The position numbers were made by a program, and so were the translations under genes. Shown one piece after another: positions 1 through 7,051 of a stretch of DNA of 13,292 nt (position 1 is the first letter of the stretch; each line of letters starts with the position of its first letter). The DNA comes from DAOMOP01 sp035444405 (GTDB lineage: Bacteria > Pseudomonadota > Gammaproteobacteria > Burkholderiales > Rhodocyclaceae). The stretch covers positions 1 through 13,292 of the forward strand of contig DAOMOP010000107.1 in NCBI GenBank assembly GCA_035444405.1. Direction: 5' to 3'. The notes under the pieces are model-generated. The model was given only the letters and a program-made list of their open reading frames with translations. It was not told where the DNA came from and did not search any database.

Positions 1-357
1 CACCGCTTCATCGACATGCACGACCTCGGCGACGCGCTGATCAAGGCCGGCTTCGCCGATCCGGTGATGGACATGGAAGTGGTCACGATGACCTACGCGA
101 GCGTCGACGAGCTGCTGCGCGACCTGCGCCTGTCGGGCAGCGCGAACGCGAGCCGCGCGCGGCCGCGCGGCCTCGCCGGCAAGTCCGGCTGGGCCGCCGC
201 ACGCGCGCGCCTGGAAGCGTCGCGCCGCGGCGGCCGCCTGCCGATGACCTTCGAGATCGTGCAGGGCCACGCATGGAAGGCACCCGCACGGACCACCGAG
301 GACGGGCGCAGCATCGTGCGCTTCCAGCCGCATGCACCGCGGGCACGCGAGGCATGA
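1..357 (+). CDS. bioC: BioC-like malonyl-ACP O-methyltransferase, C-terminal part
   Basis: This is the last 118 codons of a gene that begins before the window; the frame is open from the first base (first residues HRFIDMHDLGDAL). The family methylates malonyl-ACP with S-adenosylmethionine so that fatty acid synthesis can build the pimeloyl chain of biotin; it is cytoplasmic. The visible part lies after the Rossmann SAM-binding domain, so no SAM motif can be checked. What supports BioC is the C-terminal pattern typical of proteobacterial members: MHDLGDALIKAGFADPVMD, a DELLRDLR helix, the GLAGK turn, and the closing LPMTFEIVQGHAW. The stop (355-357) overlaps the next gene's start as ATGA, so the two are probably translationally coupled. 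A related class I methyltransferase of other specificity cannot be excluded because the catalytic domain is off the window. Confidence 0.72.
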   Translation, partial: HRFIDMHDLGDALIKAGFADPVMDMEVVTMTYASVDELLRDLRLSGSANASRARPRGLAGKSGWAAARARLEASRRGGRLPMTFEIVQGHAWKAPARTTEDGRSIVRFQPHAPRAREA

Positions 358-1001
358 GCACGCCGACGGTGTGGCTGTTCGATCTGGACAACACGCTGCA
401 CAACGCCAGCGCGCACATCTTCCCGCACATCAACCGCAGCATGACGGCCTACCTCGAGCAGCATCTCGCGCTCGATCGCGAGTCCGCCAATGCGCTGCGC
501 ATCCACTACTGGCGCCGCTACGGCGCCACGCTGCTGGGGCTGGTACGCCATCACGGCACCGACCCGCACCACTTTCTCGCGGCGACACACCGCTTCGACC
601 AGTTGCACCGCCTGATGGTATTCGACCGTGCGCTCGCCGCGATGCTGCGCCGCCTGCCCGGACGCAAGATCGTGTTCTCGAACGGCCCGCAGGACTACGC
701 CGAGGCCGTCGTGGCGCTGATGGGCATCCGGCGCCACTTCGCCGACGTGTTCGGCATCGAGCGGATGCGCTTCCACCCCAAGCCCGGCGTGCAGGCCTTT
801 CGCCGCCTGCTGCACGCCCATCGCCTGAATCCGGGGCACTGCGTCCTCGTCGAGGATTCGGCCGACAACCTGCGCACCGCGAAGCGGCTGGGCATGAAGA
901 CGGTGCTGGTGAGCCGCCGGCCGGGACGGCCGGCCTACGTCGACGTCAGGATCGACGCGATCCTCGACCTGCGGCGTGCGGCCGCGCACCTGCTCGGCTG
1001 A
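354..1001 (+). CDS. HAD-family pyrimidine 5'-nucleotidase
   Basis: A 215-residue cytoplasmic HAD-superfamily phosphatase of the pyrimidine 5'-nucleotidase subgroup (Sdt1/Phm8-like), expected to dephosphorylate UMP/CMP-type nucleotides. All four HAD motifs are present: motif I DLDNT with nucleophile D10 and D12; motif II at IVFSNG (S109-N110); motif III lysine K143 in FHPKPG; motif IV EDSADN (E167, D168, D171). The helical cap lies between motifs I and II, about residues 16-95, and includes HINRSM and the YWRRYG segment seen in this subgroup. Length is normal. The ATG at 354 is preferred over a start further upstream (273) because DLDNT normally lies about ten residues from the N-terminus and this ATG gives the ATGA overlap with bioC. 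It converges on hemB with only 24 bases between the stops. The family call is firm; the exact substrate is inferred. Confidence 0.88.
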   Translation: MSTPTVWLFDLDNTLHNASAHIFPHINRSMTAYLEQHLALDRESANALRIHYWRRYGATLLGLVRHHGTDPHHFLAATHRFDQLHRLMVFDRALAAMLRRLPGRKIVFSNGPQDYAEAVVALMGIRRHFADVFGIERMRFHPKPGVQAFRRLLHAHRLNPGHCVLVEDSADNLRTAKRLGMKTVLVSRRPGRPAYVDVRIDAILDLRRAAAHLLG

Positions 1002-1008
1002 GGCCGCA

Positions 1009-1026
1009 ACGCGCGCCGCCGCGCGT
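1009..1026. terminator. GC hairpin between convergent genes
   Basis: A perfect 7-bp inverted repeat (ACGCGCG / CGCGCGT) with the tetraloop CCGC fills the 24-base gap between the stops of the nucleotidase and hemB. Neither side has a T-tract, so it is not a classical intrinsic terminator. It may act as a bidirectional transcript-end stabiliser, or be a chance product of CG-rich DNA. Confidence 0.35.
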
Positions 1027-2033
1027 CACCTCATCCAGCGCGCGGCGTCGAGCGCGAAATAGGTCAGGATGCCGTCGGCACCGGCACGCTTGAACGCGAG
1101 CAGGGCTTCCATCACGCAGGCCTGCTCGCTGAGCCAGCCGTTGGCGATCGCCGCCTTCAGCATCGCGTACTCGCCGCTGACCTGATACACGTAGGTCGGC
1201 ACCTGCAGCTCGTGCTTGACGCGCCGCACGATGTCCAGATACGGCATGCCGGGCTTGACCATGAACATGTCGGCGCCCTCGGCGATGTCGAGCGCGACTT
1301 CGCGGATCGCCTCGTCCGAGTTGGCCGGATCCATCTGGTACGTGTACTTGTTGCCGCCGCCCAGATTCGCCGCCGAGCCGACCGCGTCGCGAAACGGCCC
1401 GTAGAAGCTCGACGCGTACTTGGCTGAGTAGGCGAGGATGCGCGTATGGATCAAGCCGCCGCGGTCGAGCTCGCTGCGGATGCGCCCGACCCGGCCGTCC
1501 ATCATGTCCGACGGCGCGACGACGTCGGCGCCGGCCTGCGCGTGGCACAGCGCCTGCTTCGCGAGCGCCTCGAGCGTCTCGTCGTTGAGCACGTAGCCGC
1601 GCGGGTCGTCGGCCGCGATCAGTCCGTCCTGTCCGTGGCTGGTGTAGGGATCGAGCGCGACGTCGGTGATCACGCCAAGCTCGGGAAAGCGCGCCTTGAG
1701 CGCCTGCACGACGCGCGGCACCAGCCCGTCCGGATTCCACGCCTCCTCGGCGCCCGGCGTCTTGCCGCGCGCGTCGATCACCGGAAACAGCGCGAGCGCC
1801 GGCACGCCCAGCGTGAGCGCCTCGTCGGCGACGCGCAGCAGCTTGTCGAGCGAGACACGATTGACGCCCGGCATCGACGGCACCGCCTCGGTCTGTCCGC
1901 TGCCCTCGAGCACGAACACCGGGTAGATCAGGTCGTCGGCACTGAGGCGGGCCTCGCGCATCAGGCGGCGCGAGAACTCGTCACGACGCATCCGCCGCAT
2001 GCGCGTCGCAGGAAAACTTCCGGTCGGTCGCAT
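1026..2033 (-). CDS. hemB: Delta-aminolevulinic acid dehydratase (porphobilinogen synthase)
   Basis: A 335-residue cytoplasmic enzyme that condenses two 5-aminolevulinate molecules to porphobilinogen, the second committed step of tetrapyrrole synthesis. The two Schiff-base lysines are K205 (in AYSAKYASSFYGPFR) and K260 (in MFMVKPGMPYLD). The metal-binding segment reads DVALDPYTSHGQDG (residues 124-137), with A126, D128 and D136 in place of the three cysteines of zinc-type enzymes, so this is the aspartate-rich, magnesium-responsive type known from Pseudomonas aeruginosa. The N-terminus RPTGSFPATRMRRMRRDEF is typical of proteobacterial HemB, and an AGGAA ribosome site lies 5 bases before the ATG at 2033. 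The gene lies 139 bases downstream of engB on the same strand and may share its transcript or use its own promoter in that gap. Heme made through this pathway serves the cytochrome block next door. Confidence 0.97.
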   Translation of the reverse strand: MRPTGSFPATRMRRMRRDEFSRRLMREARLSADDLIYPVFVLEGSGQTEAVPSMPGVNRVSLDKLLRVADEALTLGVPALALFPVIDARGKTPGAEEAWNPDGLVPRVVQALKARFPELGVITDVALDPYTSHGQDGLIAADDPRGYVLNDETLEALAKQALCHAQAGADVVAPSDMMDGRVGRIRSELDRGGLIHTRILAYSAKYASSFYGPFRDAVGSAANLGGGNKYTYQMDPANSDEAIREVALDIAEGADMFMVKPGMPYLDIVRRVKHELQVPTYVYQVSGEYAMLKAAIANGWLSEQACVMEALLAFKRAGADGILTYFALDAARWMR

Positions 2034-2172
2034 CTTGGTTCCTGTTCAGATGGTTGTCTTACAATTCGAAAGATGTTGTCTGCGCCGCTCGGGAACTTCC
2101 CCGGCGCGCGACGTTCTACTGTAACGGATGGGCCAAGCCATCCCCCGCTTTCCCTCCCTGAGCGGGTGCCTT
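2034..2172 (-). promoter_or_regulatory. hemB leader / engB-hemB intergenic region
   Basis: 139 bases separate the engB stop from the hemB start. The part next to hemB (about 2034-2080) is clearly richer in A+T than the flanks, as expected of a promoter, and carries the AGGAA ribosome site at 2039-2043. No minus-strand -35/-10 pair convinces me. A 6-bp hairpin (CCCGCT / AGCGGG, 2144-2149 with 2161-2166) lies just after engB and has no T-tract on the minus strand. Confidence 0.35.
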
Positions 2173-2859
2173 TCAAGAAGGCGTTTCACCCCGGGCTTTC
2201 TTCCCCTTGAGCCCGGGGTTTTCTTTTGGGCCCTCGGTCTCGCGCGAGATGGCCGGCGCGGCCGCGGGCAGGCCCAGCCAGCCGGCCACGGTGCGCTCGA
2301 CTTCGTCGACACCGAGCTTGGCGAGACTCGAAAACAATTGCACGCTGATCTGCGGCCCCATGTGCGCGAGCTCGCGCTGCACCAACGCGCGTGCGGCACT
2401 GGCCTGGTTGCGCGACAGCTTGTCGCTTTTCGTCAGCAGGATGTGGATCGGACGGCCCGACGGGGCGAACCAGCCGATCATCTGGCGGTCGAGCGGCGTG
2501 AGCGGATGCCGGCAGTCCATGATCAGCACCAGGCCAATGAGGTTTTCGCGCGCGCGCAGATAGCTCTCGAGCAGACCCTGCCACTGGCGGCGCACGCTCT
2601 CGGGCACTTTCGCATAACCGTAGCCCGGCAGGTCGACCAGCGCCGCGCCGCAGTTCAGGCGGAAGAAATTGATCAGCTGGGTGCGTCCCGGCGTCTTCGA
2701 CACGAATGCCAGGCGCGTATGACCGGCAAGCGTGTTGATGGCACTCGACTTGCCCGCATTGGATCGCCCGGCAAAGGCGATCTCGGCGCCCGATGCGGGC
2801 GGCAGGCCCGAAGCCTTGGCGATGGAAGTCTCGAATTGTGCGTTGCGGAAAATCGACAT
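2173..2859 (-). CDS. engB: Ribosome biogenesis GTP-binding protein EngB (YihA/YsxC)
   Basis: A 228-residue TRAFAC-class GTPase needed for late assembly of the large ribosomal subunit. G-motifs are in order: P-loop GRSNAGKSS (31-39), G2 region TPGRTQLINFF (56-66), G3 DLPGYG (76-81), G4 TKSD (143-146) and G5 around SSLAKLG (177-183). The ATG at 2859 (MSIFRNAQFE) is chosen because family members start about 20-30 residues before the P-loop and often with MS-(L/I)-F; an in-frame ATG at 2910 would add 17 residues that look like upstream DNA. No strong Shine-Dalgarno precedes either start. The C-terminus (about 201-228) is a Lys/Gly-rich tail beyond the GTPase core. The DNA for residues 214-224 also forms a terminator-like hairpin on the opposite strand. 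The gene is divergent from cytochrome c4; engB next to cytochrome c4 is a recurring arrangement in proteobacteria. Confidence 0.95.
   Translation of the reverse strand: MSIFRNAQFETSIAKASGLPPASGAEIAFAGRSNAGKSSAINTLAGHTRLAFVSKTPGRTQLINFFRLNCGAALVDLPGYGYAKVPESVRRQWQGLLESYLRARENLIGLVLIMDCRHPLTPLDRQMIGWFAPSGRPIHILLTKSDKLSRNQASAARALVQRELAHMGPQISVQLFSSLAKLGVDEVERTVAGWLGLPAAAPAISRETEGPKENPGLKGKKARGETPS
2189..2227 (+). terminator. Intrinsic-terminator-like hairpin on the strand opposite engB
   Basis: CCCCGGGCT (2189-2197) pairs perfectly with AGCCCGGGG (2210-2218) across a 12-base loop, and TTTTCTTTT follows on the + strand. The minus strand has no matching T-run, so the signal is oriented for + strand transcripts. 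No + strand protein gene precedes it; it lies wholly inside the 3' end of engB, which is read the other way. It could end an antisense or small RNA from the hemB-engB gap, shield engB from opposing transcription, or be fortuitous. Confidence 0.5.
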
Positions 2860-2982
2860 CGGGGATTCTTGGCGGTGATAGGCGGAGCGAGCGCGCGCAG
2901 CCGATTGCATCGCGCAAGATCAACTTGTTGTTATAGAATACCAAGTTTTGAGACTACCGCTCACGGCTTTTCCGAGGACACT
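2860..2982. promoter_or_regulatory. Divergent promoter region, engB / cytochrome c4
   Basis: The 123 bases between the divergent engB and cytochrome c4 starts include an A+T-rich core (about 2915-2955, with TTGTTGTTATAGAATACC) in otherwise GC-rich DNA. It must hold promoters for both directions. TATAGA/TAGAAT at 2932-2939 is a plausible + strand -10 element but lacks a good -35 at 16-18 bases, so the site is not assigned exactly. A GAGGA ribosome site (2974-2978) lies 4 bases before the cytochrome ATG. Confidence 0.45.
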
Positions 2983-3612
2983 ATGATCAAGCGTTCCCTG
3001 CTGTTTTCGCTGCTGCTGGTTGCAGGCGGCCTACACGCCCAGGACCAGGCTGCCGCCAATGCCAATGCAAAACAGATTGCAGAAACGGTTTGTGCCGCCT
3101 GTCATGGCATCGACGGCAACAGCGCACTGCCCGAGAATCCGAAGCTCGCCGGTCAGATCCCGGAATACCTCTACAAGCAGATGCGCGATTACAGCTCGAT
3201 CGACGGCCGCCCGCCCGCCCGCGAGAATGCCGTCATGAACGCGATGATCGCCAGCGTCGTCGACGACGACACCCGGCGCGCCCTGGCCGCCTACTTCGCC
3301 GCGCAGGAGCTCGAGCCGGAGGCGGCCAAGAACCTCAACACGATCGAGCTCGGCCAGCAGATCTGGCGCGGCGGCATCGCCGCCAAGGGCGTTCCGGCAT
3401 GCGGCGCCTGCCACGGTCCGACCGGCGCCGGCATCCCGGTCGAATACCCGCGCCTCTCCGGCCAGTTCGCCGACTACACCTTCGCCCAGCTCAAGGCCTT
3501 CCGCGACGGCCCGCGCGCGAACGATCCCAACGAGATGATGCGCATGATCGCACTGAAGATGACCGACGCCGAGATGAAGGCGGTCGCCGACTACGCCGCC
3601 GGCCTGCGCTAG
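2983..3612 (+). CDS. Periplasmic diheme cytochrome c4
   Basis: A 209-residue secreted c-type cytochrome made of two similar monoheme halves, the cytochrome c4 architecture; such proteins carry electrons from the bc1 complex to terminal oxidases or nitrogen-oxide reductases. Residues 1-19 form a Sec signal peptide (KR, hydrophobic core LLFSLLLVAGG, cleavage probably after LHA). Heme sites are CAACH (37-41) and CGACH (140-144). Candidate axial methionines are M88, before the DDTRRALAAYFAAQ helix, and one of M185-M193, before the matching EMKAVADYAAGLR helix; the second half ends with the family's AxYxxGLR close. The ATG at 2983 has GAGGA just upstream and begins the signal peptide directly; the open frame extends far upstream but that part lies opposite engB. 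A strong terminator follows. Its apo-form would be a natural client of the ResB/CcsB machinery encoded next. Confidence 0.93.
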   Translation: MIKRSLLFSLLLVAGGLHAQDQAAANANAKQIAETVCAACHGIDGNSALPENPKLAGQIPEYLYKQMRDYSSIDGRPPARENAVMNAMIASVVDDDTRRALAAYFAAQELEPEAAKNLNTIELGQQIWRGGIAAKGVPACGACHGPTGAGIPVEYPRLSGQFADYTFAQLKAFRDGPRANDPNEMMRMIALKMTDAEMKAVADYAAGLR

Positions 3613-3638
3613 GCGTACGCCCCGCCCGCGGCTTGACC

Positions 3639-3666
3639 AAAGGGGTGGATCGTCCGCCCCTTTTTT
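3639..3666 (+). terminator. Rho-independent terminator after cytochrome c4
   Basis: AAAGGGGTGGA (3639-3649) pairs with TCCGCCCCTTT (3653-3663), one G-T wobble, across the triloop TCG, and is followed by a run of six T (3661-3666). It lies 27 bases after the cytochrome c4 stop and in the right orientation. It should separate most cytochrome c4 transcripts from resB, so resB probably has its own promoter in about 3667-3768, where I see no clear -35/-10 pair. Confidence 0.88.
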
Positions 3667-3768
3667 GTTATCTGTGCGTGCGGGCCGGCGCTGCGCGAGC
3701 GACGATTGCGCATCGGCGGCCTCCACGGCGCCGTCGACGGATTCCGGCCGCCGTTTTTCGCGTACTCC

Positions 3769-3773
3769 GAGGA
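3769..3773 (+). promoter_or_regulatory. Ribosome binding site that fixes the resB start
   Basis: GAGGA lies 5 bases before the ATG at 3779. The reading frame stays open upstream to 3665, but that extension runs into the terminator stem and has no comparable ribosome site, so 3779 is the start. Confidence 0.7.
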
Positions 3774-3778
3774 TCACG

Positions 3779-5845
3779 ATGCAACGCAGCACCCCGCGCG
3801 ACCTCTTCGAGCTGTTGAGCTCGATGCGCTTCGCGATCAGCCTGCTCACGGTGCTGGCGATCGCCTCGGTCATCGGCACCGTGGTCGAGCAGAACCAGGC
3901 GTTCAATGCCTACCTGAACCAGTTCGGCCCGTTCTGGTTTCCGGTTTTCGAGGCGCTCGGGCTGTACTCGGTGTACAACGCCGGCTGGTTTCTCGTCATC
4001 CTGGCTTTTCTGGTGCTGTCGACGACGCTGTGCATCGTGCGCCAGACCGCCCCGATGCTGCGCGAGATGCGCAGCTTCCGCGAGCACGCGCGCGAGCTGT
4101 CGTTGCGCCAGTTCGCTCACCAGTCGCGCTTCACCCACCGGCTCGCGCCGGCGCAGGCGAGCGAACAGGCGCTCGACTACGTCACCGCGGCCGGTTTCCG
4201 GGCACGCACCAGCACGCGCAGCGACGGCGTGCTGATCGCGGCCAAGCAGGGCAGCGCCGGGCGCTCCGGCTATTTCCTCGCCCACGCGGCGATCGTGCTG
4301 ATCTGCATCGGCGGCCTGCTCGACGGCGACCTGCCGCTGCGCATCCGCATGGCGCTCGACGGCAAGGCGACCACGGCGGCCAACCAGCTGATCTCGGACA
4401 TTCCCGAATCAGCCCGCTTCGGCGCGGACAACTGGAGCTTCCGCGGCAATGTGTTCGTGCCCGAAGGCCGTTCCAACCGCTACGCGGTGCTGGGCCTGGG
4501 TGACGGCATCCTGCTGCAGGAGCTGCCCTTCACCGTGTCGCTGAAGCGCTTCCACATCGAGCACTACGACAACGGCATGCCGAGCCGCTTCGCCAGCGAC
4601 CTCGTCATCGACGACCACGAGACGGGCGAGTCGTTCGCGCACACGATCGAGGTCAACCGCCCCCTCGCGTATCGCGGCGTGACGATGTACCAGTCCGGCT
4701 TCGAGGACGGCGGCTCGCTGTTGAGGCTGCGGGTGCGCACGCTCGTCGCCGGCACGACCGGCGCCGAGCCCACGCTCGAGGCCGCGGTCGGCGACAGCGT
4801 CGCGCTCGCGCATGCGCACTACCGCTATGCGCTCGAGCTGACCGACTTCCAGGCCTTCAATGTCGAGGATTTCGGCCACCCGGACGACGAGGTCGCGACC
4901 ACGCGCGAGCGCTTCGAGCGCCACCTCGGCAGCGGCGCGAGCGGCGCGGCGCGGCGCGACTTCCGCAACCTCGGGCCGAGCTTCATCTACAAGCTGCGCG
5001 ACGAGGCCGGCCAGGCGCGCGAGTTCCACAACTACATGCAGCCCGTCGAGCGCGACGGCGCCTGGTTCATGCTGTCCGGCGTGCGCGACAGCCAGGCCGA
5101 GCCGTTCCGCTACCTGCGCCTGCCCGTGGACGAGCAGGGCGGCCTGGACACCTGGTTCGCGATCCACCGGCTGCTGTTCGACCCCGAGCGCCACGCCGAG
5201 CTCGCCCGGCGGCTGGCAGCGCGCAATCTCGGTGCGGACGGTGCCGACCCGCAGATCTTGCAGCGCTTCGCCGAGACCGCCCGGCAGACCGCGGCGCTGT
5301 TCGCCGACAAGGGCTTCGAGAGCATCGGCCGCTTCATCGAGACCACTATCCCGGAGCAAGAGCGCGAGCGCGCGACCGACCTCTTCCTGAACCTGCTCCA
5401 GGGGCTCGCGTGGGAGGCGTGGATGCTCGCACGCGACGAAGCCGGCGAGCCCGAGCTCGCCTTCGATGCGCCGCGTGCGATGTTCGTGCACAACACGCTG
5501 AGCGCGCTGTCGGACAGCCGCTTCTACGAAGCACCGCTGTTGCTGCAGCTGACCGCTTACGAGCACCGGCAGGCGACCGTGCTGCAGGTGACGCGCTCGC
5601 CCGGCAAGCCGATCGTCTACTTCGGCTCCCTGTTGCTGGTGCTGGGCGTTTTTGCGATGCTCTACATCCGCGAACGACGCCTGTTCGTGCTGCTCAAGAA
5701 CGACGGTGAAACCCTGGTCGCGCTGTCCTCCAACCGCAGGACGCTCGACATCGACGAGACCTTCGAACGCCATGCAGCCGGCCTGCGCAGCGCGCTCGGA
5801 CAGCCGACTCAAGCATCGGAACACGATTCGCAACGAGGAACATGA
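3779..5845 (+). CDS. resB: Cytochrome c biogenesis protein ResB (Ccs1, system II)
   Basis: A 688-residue inner-membrane protein, the partner of CcsB/CcsA in the system II heme-handling and cytochrome c synthetase complex that carries heme to the periplasm and attaches it to CXXCH motifs. Membrane segments are about residues 16-36 (MRFAISLLTVLAIASVIGTV), 67-87, 163-183 and 612-630. The long region between the third and fourth (about 184-611) is the periplasmic ResB domain. H169, in GYFLAHAAIVL at the start of the third segment, matches the conserved ResB membrane histidine. The opening block, with LSSMRFAISLL, IGTVVEQNQ and GWFLVILAFLVLSTTLC, is characteristic of the family. Length suits betaproteobacterial members, longer than the roughly 540 residues of Bacillus ResB. 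Its stop overlaps the ccsB start (ATGATG), so the pair is probably co-translated. Confidence 0.95.
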   Translation: MQRSTPRDLFELLSSMRFAISLLTVLAIASVIGTVVEQNQAFNAYLNQFGPFWFPVFEALGLYSVYNAGWFLVILAFLVLSTTLCIVRQTAPMLREMRSFREHARELSLRQFAHQSRFTHRLAPAQASEQALDYVTAAGFRARTSTRSDGVLIAAKQGSAGRSGYFLAHAAIVLICIGGLLDGDLPLRIRMALDGKATTAANQLISDIPESARFGADNWSFRGNVFVPEGRSNRYAVLGLGDGILLQELPFTVSLKRFHIEHYDNGMPSRFASDLVIDDHETGESFAHTIEVNRPLAYRGVTMYQSGFEDGGSLLRLRVRTLVAGTTGAEPTLEAAVGDSVALAHAHYRYALELTDFQAFNVEDFGHPDDEVATTRERFERHLGSGASGAARRDFRNLGPSFIYKLRDEAGQAREFHNYMQPVERDGAWFMLSGVRDSQAEPFRYLRLPVDEQGGLDTWFAIHRLLFDPERHAELARRLAARNLGADGADPQILQRFAETARQTAALFADKGFESIGRFIETTIPEQERERATDLFLNLLQGLAWEAWMLARDEAGEPELAFDAPRAMFVHNTLSALSDSRFYEAPLLLQLTAYEHRQATVLQVTRSPGKPIVYFGSLLLVLGVFAMLYIRERRLFVLLKNDGETLVALSSNRRTLDIDETFERHAAGLRSALGQPTQASEHDSQRGT

Positions 5846-6987
5846 TGGAACTGGCCCACGACCGCCCCGGCACGACCCGGCTCGACCGGCGCGATCCGTT
5901 CGACTGGCTTTACCTGCTCGCCCTGGTCGTCGGCGCAGGCGCCGCGCTATACCGCTACGGCGACGCGATGGATGCCTACGACACGGCGATCCTGCTGCTG
6001 CACCTGCCGATCCTGACCGCGATCGGCTGGCACTGGAAGGCGTTCCGCACCTGGACGGCGGCCGTTGCGCTGCTGTCGCTGGCGAGCCTGGCGCTGTACC
6101 AGGGCGACCTCGCCCGCGCCGAAGAGGCGTTCGCGCTGAAGTATCTGATCTCGAGCCAGACCGCGATCATGTGGATGAGCGCGCTGCTGTTCATGGCCAC
6201 CGGTGCCTACTGGCTCGGCCTGCTGGCCCGCTCGGATTTCGCCGAGCGCAGCGGCAGCACGCTGACCTGGATCGCGACGGCGATGGGCACCACCGGCCTG
6301 CTCGTGCGCTGGTACGAGTCGCACCAGATGGGCCCCGGCATGGGCTACATCCCGATCAGCAACCTGTACGAAGTGTTCGTGCTGTTCTGCCTGATCACCG
6401 GCCTGCTCTACCTGTACTACGAGCACCGTTACGCCACGCGCCGCATGGGCGCCTTCGTGATGGTCGTGGTGTCGGCCGCGGTCGCCTTTCTGCTGTGGTA
6501 CTCGTTCACCCGCGACGCCCACGAGATCCAGCCGCTGATCCCGGCACTGCAGTCGTACTGGATGAAGGTGCACGTGCCGTCGAACTTCATCGGCTATGGG
6601 GCCTTCGCGCTGGCGGCGATGATCGGCGTCGCCTACCTGCTGGTCGAACGCGGCATCCTCGCGAGCCGCATGCCGGCCCCGCGCGTGCTCGAGGACGTGA
6701 TGTACCGCGCGATCGCGGTCGGCTTCGCGTTCTTCACGATCGCCACCATCCTCGGCGCGCTGTGGGCCGCCGAAGCGTGGGGCACGTACTGGCAGTGGGA
6801 CCCGAAGGAGACCTGGGCGCTGATCGTGTGGCTCAATTACGCGGCGTGGCTGCACATGCGGCTCACCAAGGGGCTGCGCGGCGCGCTGCTCGCCTGGTGG
6901 GCGGTGATCGGCCTGGCGGTGACGACCTTCGCCTTCATCGGCGTGAACATGTTCCTGTCCGGTCTGCACTCGTACGGTGCGCTGTGA
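5842..6987 (+). CDS. ccsB: Cytochrome c biogenesis protein CcsB (ResC/CcsA, WWD family)
   Basis: A 381-residue polytopic membrane protein of the heme-handling family, with about eight hydrophobic segments; it binds heme and presents it to apocytochrome c together with ResB. The tryptophan-rich WWD motif is WGTYWQWDPKETWALIVW (313-330), for periplasmic heme docking. Conserved histidines that may ligate heme are H244 (KVHVPSNFIGYG), H338 (YAAWLHMRL) and H376 (SGLHSYG, near the C-terminus). Two adjacent ATGs are possible: 5842, overlapping the resB stop, and 5845. GAGGA at 5835-5839 is 2 bases from the first and 5 from the second, so the second may be the real start; the difference is one residue. 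In some bacteria ResB and CcsB are fused; here they are separate and overlapping. Confidence 0.95.
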   Translation: MMELAHDRPGTTRLDRRDPFDWLYLLALVVGAGAALYRYGDAMDAYDTAILLLHLPILTAIGWHWKAFRTWTAAVALLSLASLALYQGDLARAEEAFALKYLISSQTAIMWMSALLFMATGAYWLGLLARSDFAERSGSTLTWIATAMGTTGLLVRWYESHQMGPGMGYIPISNLYEVFVLFCLITGLLYLYYEHRYATRRMGAFVMVVVSAAVAFLLWYSFTRDAHEIQPLIPALQSYWMKVHVPSNFIGYGAFALAAMIGVAYLLVERGILASRMPAPRVLEDVMYRAIAVGFAFFTIATILGALWAAEAWGTYWQWDPKETWALIVWLNYAAWLHMRLTKGLRGALLAWWAVIGLAVTTFAFIGVNMFLSGLHSYGAL

Positions 6988-7051
6988 GCCCGCGCACGAC
7001 ACGCGCCGCCACACCGCCAAGCCCCACGGAATCACTGTAACGGGAGTCCTT

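Noticed and set aside
2128..2982. Long open + strand frame running into cytochrome c4
   Set aside because: It lies opposite engB, has no family signature, and the cytochrome has its own ATG, ribosome site and signal peptide at 2983.
4409..5833. Large minus-strand open frame opposite resB
   Set aside because: A shadow frame typical of GC-rich coding DNA; no recognisable domain, while resB on the other strand has clear family blocks.
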